From: Duganella flavida
Lineage (GTDB): Bacteria > Pseudomonadota > Gammaproteobacteria > Burkholderiales > Burkholderiaceae_D
Direction of reading: 5' to 3'
NCBI RefSeq assembly: GCF_009857445.1
Contig: NZ_WWCN01000006.1
Location: 62,001-126,000 of the forward strand
DNA length: 64,000 bases
Shown: piece by piece, positions 54,262 to 62,006 of the stretch
Layout of the letters: the number at the start of each line of letters is the position of its first letter
Numbering within the stretch: position 1 is the stretch's first letter
The notes under the pieces: model-generated
Seen by the model: only the letters and a program-made list of their open reading frames with translations
Told to the model about the DNA's origin: nothing
Database searches by the model: none
Translations under genes and position numbers: made by a program

Positions 54262-54992
54262 AGCGACGACTGATGTTGATTCTGTTCTATGCGCTGTCTG
54301 CGGGAGCTGTGGCCGCCGAACCGGCGCCGCTGAAGCTGGTGGTAGGCGACATGGCGCCGTATTCGATGGCGGCGGGGCCGGCCGGGCCAGGATCGCTGGT
54401 GGAAATCACACAAGCGCTGGGACAGCGCATGGGGACGCCAGTGGACGTACAATTTTATCCATGGCCGCGCGCGCTGGCGATGGTCTCGCTAGCACCACGC
54501 ACCCTGATCCTGCCGCTGACGCGCAACGACGAGCGCGAAAACAAATACCGCTGGCTGCTGAAACTCTACCGGCAAAAACTCATCTTCGTCGGCCTGCACG
54601 ACAACCACAACCTCAGCGATCCGGCCCTGCTGCGGTCCGCACGCCTCACAGTCCTGCGCGGCACCCCGCACAAGCGGTTGCTGCTGGATGCCGGCTACAC
54701 CAATGTCTCCGAATGCGCGACCATCCGGGAATGCATCCGCATGGTCAAAAAAGGCATCGCCGACGCCAGCTTCGGCGCCGAAGACACCCACCGCAGCGCC
54801 GCCAGCATGGACGGCAACAAAGCCACCGAATTCAGCTACAGCCCAGCCTTCCGCCAAAACGACGTCTGGCTAGCCGGCTCGCTCGACTTCACCGAAGAAG
54901 ACACCCGCAAATGGCGCGCCACCATGGACGGCCTCCGCGCCGACGGCACCGTTGCCCGCATCCTGCACAAGTATGGCGCTACGGGTAATTGA
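54252..54992 (+). CDS. periplasmic solute-binding protein (SBP_bac_3-like)
   Basis: 246 residues with a signal peptide (cut after VAA, about residue 22) and a two-lobed binding fold (LKLVVGDMAPYS, VDVQFYPWPRALAMVS, ADASFGAEDTHRSA). No transporter genes accompany it, so it is more likely a sensing or orphan binding protein. It overlaps the histidine kinase gene. A relative sharing the VQFYP..RALAM segment lies at the right window edge (63278 on). Confidence 0.88.
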   Translation: MQLKRRLMLILFYALSAGAVAAEPAPLKLVVGDMAPYSMAAGPAGPGSLVEITQALGQRMGTPVDVQFYPWPRALAMVSLAPRTLILPLTRNDERENKYRWLLKLYRQKLIFVGLHDNHNLSDPALLRSARLTVLRGTPHKRLLLDAGYTNVSECATIRECIRMVKKGIADASFGAEDTHRSAASMDGNKATEFSYSPAFRQNDVWLAGSLDFTEEDTRKWRATMDGLRADGTVARILHKYGATGN

Positions 54993-55034
54993 CATGTACT
55001 GGAAGAGGACTAGACTAAGGTGACTTAGTTCACC
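54989..55034 (+). promoter_or_regulatory. promoter and operator of the Phd/VapC operon
   Basis: TTGACA (54989-54994) and TAGACT (55011-55016) are 16 bp apart and form a plausible sigma-70 promoter. GGTGA-CTTAGT-TCACC (55019-55034) is an inverted repeat directly downstream and would cover the transcript start, as expected for antitoxin autorepression. Confidence 0.5.
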
Positions 55035-55044
55035 GAGGCGCGTC

Positions 55045-55290
55045 ATGAAGACCATCAACATCCATGACGCCAAAACACACCTTTCGCGTCTTGTTGAGCA
55101 AGCCGCAAAAGGAGAATCCTTCATCATCGCCAAGGCCGGAAAACCTTTAGTGAAAGTAACCGCGCTCGATGTCCCTATCGGCAATCAAACCCGACGCCTT
55201 GGCTTCTTGGCTGGACAAATCTCCGTCCCGGACGATTTCGACCAGATGGGAAGTGATGAAATCGAGCGAATGTTCAATGATGACGTATGA
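55045..55290 (+). CDS. Phd/YefM-family antitoxin
   Basis: 81 residues. The N-terminal Phd fold (MKTINIHDAKTHLSRLVEQ, then GESFIIAKAGKPLVKVT) binds operator DNA. The C-terminal region (DDFDQMGSDEIERMF) neutralises a VapC-like toxin. It overlaps the downstream toxin start by four bases (ATGA). It is intact although the toxin gene is shifted. Confidence 0.9.
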   Translation: MKTINIHDAKTHLSRLVEQAAKGESFIIAKAGKPLVKVTALDVPIGNQTRRLGFLAGQISVPDDFDQMGSDEIERMFNDDV

Positions 55291-55672
55291 AACTGCTGCT
55301 GGACACGCATCTACTACTTTGGGTTGCTGGGCATCCTGAAAAACTGTCAGTATCAGCTCGTTCGCTATTGAATGATTCAAATAACGAACTCCTGTTCAGT
55401 GACGCCAGCCTGTGGGAAATGCAATCAAAAGAGGGCTCAGGCGTCGCGACTTCCATGTTGATCCGCGCCTTTTACGTCGCTCCCTGCTGGACAATGGATA
55501 TGTCGAGCTGCCAGTTATAAGCGAGCACGCGGTGGCTATTGATAATCTCCCTCCTATTCACAAAGATCCTTTTGACCGAATTCTAGTCGCACAGGCCATG
55601 GTTGAAGGAATTACGCTGCTTACTTCCGATCATCAACTAGCGCAGTACCCGGGGCCGGTACGAAGTGTCTAA
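55287..55672 (+). pseudogene. VapC-type PIN-domain toxin, frameshifted
   Basis: The first frame gives a PIN-domain start (MKLLLDTHLLLWVAG, then ELLFSDASLWEM). The second frame gives the matching end (AIKRGLRRRDFHVDP, then NLPPIHKDPFDRILVAQAM). Together they make a normal ~128-residue toxin with the acidic residues of a PIN RNase. The frames join at about 55425-55432, where one base seems missing in ATG-CA-ATC compared with the usual W-E-I-A-I-K reading. It could be true inactivation or a sequencing error. The upstream antitoxin is intact. Confidence 0.85.
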
Positions 55673-55688
55673 GCTCATTGGAACAAAA

Positions 55689-55716
55689 AAGGACTTAGGT
55701 TTGCACCTAAGTCCTT
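55689..55716 (-). terminator. terminator of the tRNA gene at the island border
   Basis: A perfect 12-bp stem (AAGGACTTAGGT / ACCTAAGTCCTT, loop TTGC) is followed on the minus strand by a T-run. It sits ten bases beyond the tRNA CCA end and belongs to the original tRNA transcript. Confidence 0.88.
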
Positions 55717-55725
55717 GATTTGTAT

Positions 55726-55770
55726 TGGTAGGCCCTCGCGGAGTCGAACCGCGCACCAAAGGATTATGAG
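55726..55770 (-). other. attachment site: 3' 45 bp of a CAU-anticodon tRNA gene
   Basis: Read on the minus strand, this segment gives CTCATAATCC (anticodon CAT within its loop), the T-arm CGCGG-TTCGACT-CCGCG, the acceptor strand AGGGCCT, A and CCA. The sequence stops resembling tRNA exactly at the anticodon stem, so the 5' half is missing. This is the usual leftover half-site after integration into a tRNA 3' end. Elongator tRNA-Met is likely, though an Ile2-type CAU tRNA is not excluded. The intact copy should lie at the far end of the island, beyond the window. Confidence 0.85.
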
Positions 55771-55834
55771 TTAGTTTTCTGGGTATTTTTGCTAGTGTTT
55801 TTCGTTTAAAATCAATGACTTATCGTTTTAAAAA

Positions 55835-55881
55835 TTGCACATAAACGTTGCACACGACCTCCATGTGCAATCTATTGCACA
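55835..55881. repeat. cluster of TTGCACA repeats beside the att site
   Basis: TTGCACA occurs at 55835-55841, 55848-55854 and 55875-55881, with the inverse TGTGCAA at 55864-55870. Four copies in 47 bp, 65 bp inside the tRNA half-site, look like arm-type integrase or excisionase binding sites. This is inferred from position. Confidence 0.55.
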
Positions 55882-56036
55882 CGAAAATAGCCTAAAATTG
55901 GCGTTGCGCGCGCACCACATGGTATTGCAATAAAAACACTAAAATTACTCACTCCATTATGCCAGCTTATCTCCATAAGGACTGCAAAATTGGGGCAAGC
56001 CTCATCACTCATACCCATCCTAAATGGCTGTACTAC

Positions 56037-56201
56037 TCATCCCAGATTCACGGTAGGCCAACCATCCACACTACTTTCGATAGCACCGACAAGGCCTCTT
56101 AAGCCCATCATGTTATCGCTATCTTGATAGGCAGAACTTCCCTGCCTCCGTCCACGCTCCGCAAGCAGCGACGCCCTAAATAGGCACAGGTAGTCTGGCA
56201 T
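56037..56201 (-). CDS. possible small island protein B
   Basis: A 54-residue frame starting MPDYLCLFRASLLAERGRRQ, preceded by GAGGA at seven bases, which overlaps the stop region of the small frame upstream. I recognise no family. It is supported only by the ribosome binding site and the tandem arrangement. It lies between the helicase gene and the att site. Confidence 0.35.
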   Translation of the reverse strand: MPDYLCLFRASLLAERGRRQGSSAYQDSDNMMGLRGLVGAIESSVDGWPTVNLG

Positions 56202-56210
56202 ATAGCGTCC

Positions 56211-56342
56211 TCAGACCCAATCTCGAGCTTCTCCTGCACATTCGTTCACGAGGTCACTCAGTAGCAGCACGGTCTGGCCATGTTTATCGACGTCCAGCGC
56301 ACGGTGCAAAAAATCACCAGTGAAACCGTTTTGGTCCTTCAA
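56211..56342 (-). CDS. possible small island protein A
   Basis: A 43-residue frame (starts KDQNGFTGDFLHRAL after the initiator, ends AGEARDWV) using TTG, with AGAGG five bases upstream. A stop codon lies just before, so no longer start exists. The sequence is soluble and helical in look (HGQTVLLLSDLVNE). It is followed nine bases later by the next small frame, so the two may be a mini-operon. No homologue is recognised. Confidence 0.35.
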   Translation of the reverse strand: MKDQNGFTGDFLHRALDVDKHGQTVLLLSDLVNECAGEARDWV

Positions 56343-56521
56343 CGCGACCTCTCAGTTTAGCGTTGGCATATCCTGACAAGTAGTATAGGTACTGACACTT
56401 GCGTTGCAGCGACGTGCCGAGACGTCGCTAGTTCAACGGTCGGGAAGCATTGACAGTTGGGGCCGCGCATCACTAAAACACTACTCGCTAGTTCAAGTTT
56501 GAAGAGTTCCTATCTAGCCCA

Positions 56522-56693
56522 GGTGAGTCGGGTGAGTTGGGTGCGTACGGCTGGTCGACTCACATTTTTTCTATAGTTTCTTTGGCTTTTCTAGACTGAG
56601 TTGGGTGAGTTGGGTGATTTCGGAAAGTGGTTGTATAAGGATGAATGGAGAAGGAAAGTAAGTTTCGGCTTTTGCCCGACTCACCCGACTCAG
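56522..56693. repeat. iteron-like 9-bp repeats GGTGAGTYG
   Basis: Nine-base units occur in tandem and in both orientations: GGTGAGTCG-GGTGAGTTG (56522-56539), CTGAGTTG-GGTGAGTTG (56596-56612), and inverted CGACTCACCCGACTCAG (56677-56693), with single half copies between. The region from 56343 to 56821 holds no gene I can support. The repeats lie just beyond the 3' end of the replication helicase, where P4-like and plasmid elements keep their origin. Confidence 0.55.
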
Positions 56694-56821
56694 CGAGGAA
56701 GTCCTTTTAAAATATAGCTTTTTGATGAGCCAGGTAGTTGAGGCTTCAACTCTGAGGCAGACTCAACGACTCAAACAAAAAGCGCGCAAAAAGCGCGCTC
56801 ATCAATGCCAGAAAAAGACGG

Positions 56822-58105
56822 TCAATACCCCCACACTTCCACGCCAGGAACACAAACATTGCAAGCTCTCGTCTGTCCACCGACAGCATTTCGAGGTCTC
56901 GTCAACGTCCACGGTAACACCCCACTTAAGACAGTCCAGAACCTAGGCGAGGTCATCGCGACAAAGCCGTTACGCTTACACCATAGAGCGTAGGCACCAT
57001 ATACCGCGCTCTTTTCACGAACTTCCTCGTCTTCTGCCAAGTGTACCGATGCATCATCAACCCACGCAACGACCGAATTGGTTTCCGCTTTCGCTCTGGT
57101 CAGCATCTTTACCATAACCTCTGGTATTTTAGGGTCGAATCTTCCACGTTTGCGTAAGCGCAGCAGCCCTTCCAGAGCCCAGTTCAAAACCCCTCCAAGC
57201 TCATTCACGATGATGAAATTTGCCAGTTGCGGGTCTCGGTCTTCCTCCGGAATCGACACATCGAATGGCACGATGTCCCAACGTCGCAGGAACCCATCTG
57301 AGTGGTCTGTGATGCGAGGAAGGTGGTTTCCTAGCACCAGAAACTTACCCGTAATCCTTGCACTAATAAGGTCTTTATTCTTTCTATCGATTGATACGGA
57401 CTCACCTGCAATTAACGACTTCAGCAGACCTTCATTGATGTGACGCTCGGGAACTTCATCTGCGCAAATCAAGCTAGAGTCAACGTGCTGGGACAGTGCG
57501 AATTTACTGTCTCGCAGCTCGTCCAGATTGATTGACCTAGGACTTCCATGCAACGCTTGAACGATGTTACAGAGTACCCCTTTTCCATTAGCACCATTGC
57601 CAATCCATAACTGCGCACGTTGATGACTCGTGTCTGCCGTAAGCGTATATCCGATGTACTCTTGCAATCTGTTCTGGACCTCGCGGTCAGGAAGCACTTG
57701 GTTAAGGAATGCGAGAAATTTCTCTGGCCTCTGGCACTGAGGGTCATAGGTACAGTTTAGAGCGTGCCGTAAGCCAGCCGCTTGCGAAGGCTCCTCAAGT
57801 ACTAGCTCGCCATCGATGTATCTTACATAGCCGTTCTGGCACGGGATGACCAAATCCGGACTTATTTTCAACATCTTCGGACAGTGGAGTATTGCGGCTT
57901 GAACTGCAACTGATGCGCTTCCTGGAGCGGCGAATTCAGGTTGATACTGGACTAACCAGGCATATGCTGCCGCTTTTGCCTCATCGACCTGAAGGGCCTT
58001 CCAATACAACGTGTTCCAGTGAAATAGCAATCCGCCCTCAGTGGCATAGTTGCCACTCTGCGCGAGGTGACTGGCGTAGGAATGCGGCTGGAATGAAATA
58101 CTCAT
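56822..58105 (-). CDS. P4-type replication helicase (phage/plasmid primase family)
   Basis: 427 residues. It holds a D5_N-like segment (YDPQCQRPEKFLAFLNQVLPD) and a superfamily 3 helicase with Walker A IGNGANGKGV, Walker B LICADEVPE and the motif C region LGNHLPRITD-SDGFLRRWD. The N-terminal primase part of P4 alpha is lacking, so it may only unwind the origin. It should initiate replication of the excised island. The start at 58105 has AGGAGGG five bases ahead and overlaps the stop of the AlpA-like gene by one base. Confidence 0.88.
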   Translation of the reverse strand: MSISFQPHSYASHLAQSGNYATEGGLLFHWNTLYWKALQVDEAKAAAYAWLVQYQPEFAAPGSASVAVQAAILHCPKMLKISPDLVIPCQNGYVRYIDGELVLEEPSQAAGLRHALNCTYDPQCQRPEKFLAFLNQVLPDREVQNRLQEYIGYTLTADTSHQRAQLWIGNGANGKGVLCNIVQALHGSPRSINLDELRDSKFALSQHVDSSLICADEVPERHINEGLLKSLIAGESVSIDRKNKDLISARITGKFLVLGNHLPRITDHSDGFLRRWDIVPFDVSIPEEDRDPQLANFIIVNELGGVLNWALEGLLRLRKRGRFDPKIPEVMVKMLTRAKAETNSVVAWVDDASVHLAEDEEVREKSAVYGAYALWCKRNGFVAMTSPRFWTVLSGVLPWTLTRPRNAVGGQTRACNVCVPGVEVWGY

Positions 58106-58296
58106 TATTTCCCTCCTACTACGTAGTCTGCCAGCCAGGCATCTACATCGGCAGGCCGCCAACGCAGTAGCCTTGTGCCAGGTAGGTGAACTCGCGGCGG
58201 CACTGCCATTGGATTTCGTTTGAGGTCTTTCTTTATTGTCTCCGCACTTCTTCCCAGTACTTCTGCTAATTCGAATACATCTAAAAGCTTATTCAT
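58105..58296 (-). CDS. AlpA/MerR-like small DNA-binding regulator
   Basis: A 63-residue helix-turn-helix protein (LLDVFELAEVLGRSAETIKKDL, then RWRPADVDAWLADYV). It matches the layout of AlpA and excisionase proteins that control P4-like elements. The start at 58296 follows AGGAAG. Its stop overlaps the helicase start (TAATG), so both are co-translated. It may act as excisionase or activator for the missing integrase. Confidence 0.8.
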   Translation of the reverse strand: MNKLLDVFELAEVLGRSAETIKKDLKRNPMAVPPRVHLPGTRLLRWRPADVDAWLADYVVGGK

Positions 58297-58612
58297 TTCA
58301 CTTCCTAAAAATTTTTCAATACGACGCCACCAGACGCCACGCAGTGCCACACGAAGTAGCTAGTTATGTAGAACCCGCTTTTAGACTTTTCTTATGTCGG
58401 GCACATCAAAGTTCGAAAAAGAACTTTTTCCTAGTCGCTCACATCAATAGGCAGCGGTGCAAATCGCGATTGGTGAAAAATTTCGAGAACGAATAAAAAA
58501 TTCGAAGGCAGGTGTGTATACGAATCACAGCAATACAGCTGACACTTTGCGATGAGCGGAGCAGGAGCTCCCTCTTGGCAAAGGCAACCCTTCATCAAAA
58601 GAGAACTCTTAC
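58297..58612. other. divergent control region between AlpA-like and 58613 genes
   Basis: A 316-bp AT-rich gap without a supported gene. It holds the hairpin AAAGTTC-GAAAAA-GAACTTT (58408-58427) and must contain the promoters for the leftward replication genes and the rightward hypothetical gene. Confidence 0.5.
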
Positions 58613-59356
58613 ATGAACATAAATGAGCACTATGTGGTTATCGATGGCGCCGACACCTTCCATATCGAGCTACCAGACTCTGTCCTTGATTTGCTGCCCG
58701 CGTTAGCTGACATGATTCAAGAAGCGGCACTTACAAAAAGAAGTTTTACAGAGACCGCCAAGACACTACGTTTTTCTTGGCTAGACGAAGAGACCAAAGC
58801 TCGTATTCAAGCCTTCATGCAGCAAGTGACCATAGCTGAGCTCGCGAAGCGGACAGAGCTAGTTCGCCAACGCCAAGAAAATAGAGAAAAATTCTTAGCC
58901 CTCACCGATAGCGAGTTCGGAGATTTGCTAGACTCTGCGGCGCAGGGAAAGCTGTGCAAAATTCTGGTCGACAGGTCCACTCTTCGATTTTCAGCATCTG
59001 AGTTGATGCCTGTTACTCATTTCAAAAAGCTAGCCCGCCTAGGCCACTGGAATGCCAAGGCCGAGCAGTTTGAATATTCGCTGCCCATGAATGCGCCTGT
59101 AAAGGACAAGTTATTCGATGCGGTCTTAGCGCTATCGCGCTCGACAAAAAAGGTCACTAAAAAAGATATAGCGGAGCGACGCGAGCTGCGTATCGCTCGC
59201 GAACGAGACGAGCAATCAGTCTTCAACATTGAAGAGATGGATTTTGACGACTACGCTGGAAATTTCGGGACTCACGCAGCCTTAGTTCGGCAAGCGGATG
59301 GCGGGTTCAAAAAATTCGAACGCGCTCGCGAAGGTGCTCGAGAGGACACGTTTTAA
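58613..59356 (+). CDS. hypothetical island protein
   Basis: 247 residues, not recognised. It is mostly helical, with a charged central coiled coil (IAELAKRTELVRQRQENREKF, about residues 75-100) and an acidic stretch near the C-terminus (FNIEEMDFDDYAGNF). Lys and Glu content and codon use are unlike the GC-rich chromosome. It stands alone, with its own terminator downstream. Confidence 0.75.
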   Translation: MNINEHYVVIDGADTFHIELPDSVLDLLPALADMIQEAALTKRSFTETAKTLRFSWLDEETKARIQAFMQQVTIAELAKRTELVRQRQENREKFLALTDSEFGDLLDSAAQGKLCKILVDRSTLRFSASELMPVTHFKKLARLGHWNAKAEQFEYSLPMNAPVKDKLFDAVLALSRSTKKVTKKDIAERRELRIARERDEQSVFNIEEMDFDDYAGNFGTHAALVRQADGGFKKFERAREGAREDTF

Positions 59357-59444
59357 AAAAACGTCGGAATTTGAGCATGGCGGTGCCATACTTCTATCAG
59401 TCGGCCTAGCGCAGATTTGACTTGATACTCCGAATTGGACAACC

Positions 59445-59474
59445 GGCAGCTTCTGAGAGGATGCTGCCTTTTTT
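59445..59474 (+). terminator. terminator of the 58613 gene
   Basis: GGCAGC and GCTGCC form a 6-bp stem around a 12-base loop, followed by six T, about 90 bp after the stop codon. Confidence 0.65.
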
Positions 59475-59542
59475 ATGGTGTACGCTAACTGTAAAATTAC
59501 CCCACCAAAATTGAAACGTATGGCGTAGACACGATTCAGTTC

Positions 59543-60778
59543 TCACGCTCCGAGGAGCATGCCTGCGATAGCAGAAAAAACGACCACTACTACTGGCGAG
59601 ACCTTGCCAATCACTAGAGCGCCAAACGCCCCTAACGCTAAACAGAAGTCTGCTTTCGAGCGGATGGCACTCATCCACGTCGGGTCATAAAGTGCGGCCC
59701 CGAGAACCCCAACGACAGCTGCGTTGATGCCGCCTATCGCTCGCTGAATTCCGCTCCGCTGACGCACACTTTCCCAATAAGGTAAAACCCCGGCAACCAA
59801 CAGGAACGATGGAAGAAAGATGGCCAACAGCAGAGTAATGCCTCCTACCCATCCACCAAAAGGCGAGGCCATCGCAGCACCAAGGAATGCAGCGAACGTG
59901 AACAGGGGGCCTGGTACCGCTTGTGCTGCGCCGTAACCGGCCAGGAAGGTATCGTTGCTAATCCAGGCGTTCGGAACGACATTCGCTTGCAACAACGGCA
60001 GAACGACATGTCCACCGCCGAAAACCAGCGCGCCGGTCTGATAGAAATGCGAAATGGCCGAAATAGTCTTGGAATCGGAAAAAGTAGCCAGTATCGGCAA
60101 CCCAAGCAACAGCAAACAAAACAGGGACAAAAGCACTGCACCAGTTATTCGACTCACACCGTAGTCACGATGCTCCAATATCGACAGATGTTCAAGCCTC
60201 AGTAGGCGCCATCCGACCAACCCGCCGAGCACAAGCGCTACAATCGAACTGAACACTGACGATAAAGTCAGTACAAGCAGGGCCGCGCAGATTGCGATAC
60301 CACCACGTAAACGGTCCGGGCAGAGCGTTTTAGACATCCCCCATACAGCTTGCGCCACCACGGCGACCGCCATAACCTTCAATCCATGCACCACTCCGGA
60401 TTGCGCCAATCCAGTACAGGTAGTCACACCAAACGCAAACAGTATCAGCGCAATGGCTGATGGTAAAGTAAAGCCTATCCAAGCCGCCAACGCACCGAGC
60501 CAGCCTGCACGTCCAAGCCCCAAGACCATACCTACCTGACTACTCGCGGGCCCCGGCAGGAACTGACACAAAGCCACTAAATCCGAATAGCTATTGTCGT
60601 CGAGCCATTTACGGCGCAAGACGAATTCAGAGCGAAAATATCCGAGATGAGCTACCGGGCCACCAAAAGAAGTCAGCCCAAGCTTGAGAAAGGCAAGCAA
60701 CACTTCAAGAGGAGTTCCTTTTGGGGGCGCTTCCGGCGCCATAACCGACTTAATCTTGTTCAGCTTAGTTAGTGTCAT
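59543..60778 (-). CDS. chrA: chromate transporter
   Basis: 411 residues, a two-domain CHR protein with about 11-12 helices. The N-terminal domain has the hallmarks FLKLGLTSFGGPVAHLGYF and LCQFLPGPASSQVGM. The C-terminal domain repeats the pattern (FGGGHVVLPLL and GYGAAQAVPGPLFTF). It lowers cytoplasmic chromate by export. The first ATG is used; a second at 60742 would still give a full domain. It is an accessory resistance gene carried on the island. A remnant of another membrane-protein gene lies 31 bp upstream. Confidence 0.92.
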   Translation of the reverse strand: MTLTKLNKIKSVMAPEAPPKGTPLEVLLAFLKLGLTSFGGPVAHLGYFRSEFVLRRKWLDDNSYSDLVALCQFLPGPASSQVGMVLGLGRAGWLGALAAWIGFTLPSAIALILFAFGVTTCTGLAQSGVVHGLKVMAVAVVAQAVWGMSKTLCPDRLRGGIAICAALLVLTLSSVFSSIVALVLGGLVGWRLLRLEHLSILEHRDYGVSRITGAVLLSLFCLLLLGLPILATFSDSKTISAISHFYQTGALVFGGGHVVLPLLQANVVPNAWISNDTFLAGYGAAQAVPGPLFTFAAFLGAAMASPFGGWVGGITLLLAIFLPSFLLVAGVLPYWESVRQRSGIQRAIGGINAAVVGVLGAALYDPTWMSAIRSKADFCLALGAFGALVIGKVSPVVVVVFSAIAGMLLGA

Positions 60779-60809
60779 TGAATAGCATTATGTTTCTCAT
60801 TAAGACCAT

Positions 60810-60896
60810 CTAGGACTGCGCAATCATCATACCGACAAGGGCGATGCATGCACCAAGCACATCTCCACCTGTCAATGCAGCACCCTTAACAAGACG
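60810..60896 (-). pseudogene. 3' fragment of a YnfA-type (UPF0060) membrane protein gene
   Basis: This short frame encodes LTGGDVLGACIALVGMMI, which aligns with the last helix of YnfA (pattern LT..D..GA.IAL.GM.I). Only the last ~28 codons remain, and they begin right after the stop of the 60897 gene, in the same frame. It looks like a gene cut by a deletion or insertion. Confidence 0.45.
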
Positions 60897-61103
60897 TCAC
60901 CGTAGGCAATGGCTGCTAGCGTCACTCATACGGCTTTGGGTTTGTTGACCAGATAGAAAAAACGCAGCTACCAAAATCGTGAACAGAGTTATGAAACCGA
61001 CCTTGAACCAATCCACTCCCGCCCAACTCTTGTTGTAGCACTCCCAGATGATTGTCCCAGCACCACTGCCAATGCCGCCTGCGATAAACTTCTTAAGCCT
61101 CAT
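60897..61103 (-). CDS. small membrane protein of unknown function
   Basis: 68 residues with a Gly-rich start (KKFIAGGIGSGAGTIIWE) and one membrane helix (VGFITLFTILVAAFFLSG, about residues 35-52). No family is recognised. Its stop abuts the YnfA remnant, so its 3' end may itself be a product of rearrangement. Confidence 0.55.
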   Translation of the reverse strand: MRLKKFIAGGIGSGAGTIIWECYNKSWAGVDWFKVGFITLFTILVAAFFLSGQQTQSRMSDASSHCLR

Positions 61104-61182
61104 TTTTATCCTGTCTTTCAGTGCAATGTAGCCCGTTTCCGGCCAGTTACGGCTACGATTCCAATATGCTACAACGCACTTA

Positions 61183-61419
61183 TCAGCCTAATCGAATAAG
61201 GCCAGCTGTGGTCCCCAGTATCACAGCACCAAAACCAACGTTCGTAAGGTCGAATAAATACTCCGAGCTGGTTGCGCTCACGAACTCTTGACCTCTACGC
61301 CCCCGCACTGCTGAGACATACAGCAAGGGCTCATCGAAACCGCCGTCATAGGCTTCAACAAGAATGACCTGGTCATCATCGTACTGTTCCAAAGCTTTAA
61401 GCAAATCGATTTTCTTCAC
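61183..61419 (-). CDS. small hypothetical protein
   Basis: 78 residues starting with GTG; GAAGGTA lies upstream. The acidic N-terminal half (LLKALEQYDDDQVILVEAYDG) and a hydrophobic Gly-rich end (VGFGAVILGTTAGLI) are visible. No family is recognised. Confidence 0.6.
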   Translation of the reverse strand: MKKIDLLKALEQYDDDQVILVEAYDGGFDEPLLYVSAVRGRRGQEFVSATSSEYLFDLTNVGFGAVILGTTAGLIRLG

Positions 61420-61477
61420 AATATTACCTTCGGTAAAAATAGACTACTCTTGGCCAAATTTAGCCTAATTGACCATG

Positions 61478-61939
61478 TCACAGCAATTTGTGATAAATGA
61501 CAAATCCGGGCTTTTCAGCGACCTTGTCATACAACCGCATAGCGGTGACATTGGTCTCGTGCGTTTGCCAGTAAACCCGAGAGACTCCAGCTGCTCTAGC
61601 CTGTTCGTATACCGCATTGATAAGCGCTCTCCCTACACCCAGGCCCCTAGCCTCATCGGCGGTGAATAAATCCTGTAGGTAGCATGTCGGTGCAATGCGC
61701 GTGGTGCTTCTGTGATAGAGGAAATGGACTAGCCCCAGCAGCTTTCCAGAACACTCCGCGACCATTGCATGCACTGGCTCATAGGTATCGAAGAAGCGAG
61801 ACCAAGTCATTTGGGTAATTTCGGGCGCCAGAGCTGTCTCTCCCGACCTCCCGTAGAAGGCGTTGTAGCCATCCCAAAGCGGAGTCCATCCTGCTAAATC
61901 TTTCTTTTCTACAGCTCGAATTACAAACTGCTCACTCAT
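61478..61939 (-). CDS. GNAT-family N-acetyltransferase
   Basis: 153 residues with the GNAT fold. The central motif A is LQDLFTADEARGLGVGRALI (acetyl-CoA binding, R-G-x-G-x-G/A type). The C-terminal motif is VYWQTHETNVTAMRLYDKVA. It probably acetylates a small amine or antibiotic-like substrate, but the target is not readable. The ATG at 61939 is chosen over the upstream GTG at 61975 because the conserved fold starts there and AAGGAA lies upstream. Confidence 0.88.
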   Translation of the reverse strand: MSEQFVIRAVEKKDLAGWTPLWDGYNAFYGRSGETALAPEITQMTWSRFFDTYEPVHAMVAECSGKLLGLVHFLYHRSTTRIAPTCYLQDLFTADEARGLGVGRALINAVYEQARAAGVSRVYWQTHETNVTAMRLYDKVAEKPGFVIYHKLL

Positions 61940-62006
61940 GGTTTCCTTATCTGCTATTTCGAGACCAAGGGCCACTCTTGGCGGTGCTCGAACAGCTCAC
62001 AATTCG

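Noticed and set aside
55412..55520. Programmed frameshifting in vapC
   Set aside because: No slippery heptamer or downstream stem-loop is evident at the join. A one-base loss is simpler.
55726..55770. A functional tRNA gene at the island edge
   Set aside because: The D-arm, 5' acceptor strand and half of the anticodon stem are absent.
55958..56107. A 49-residue plus-strand frame inside the island
   Set aside because: It lacks a Shine-Dalgarno and overlaps the minus-strand frame 56037-56201, which has one. Neither is certain, but the minus-strand pair is better supported.
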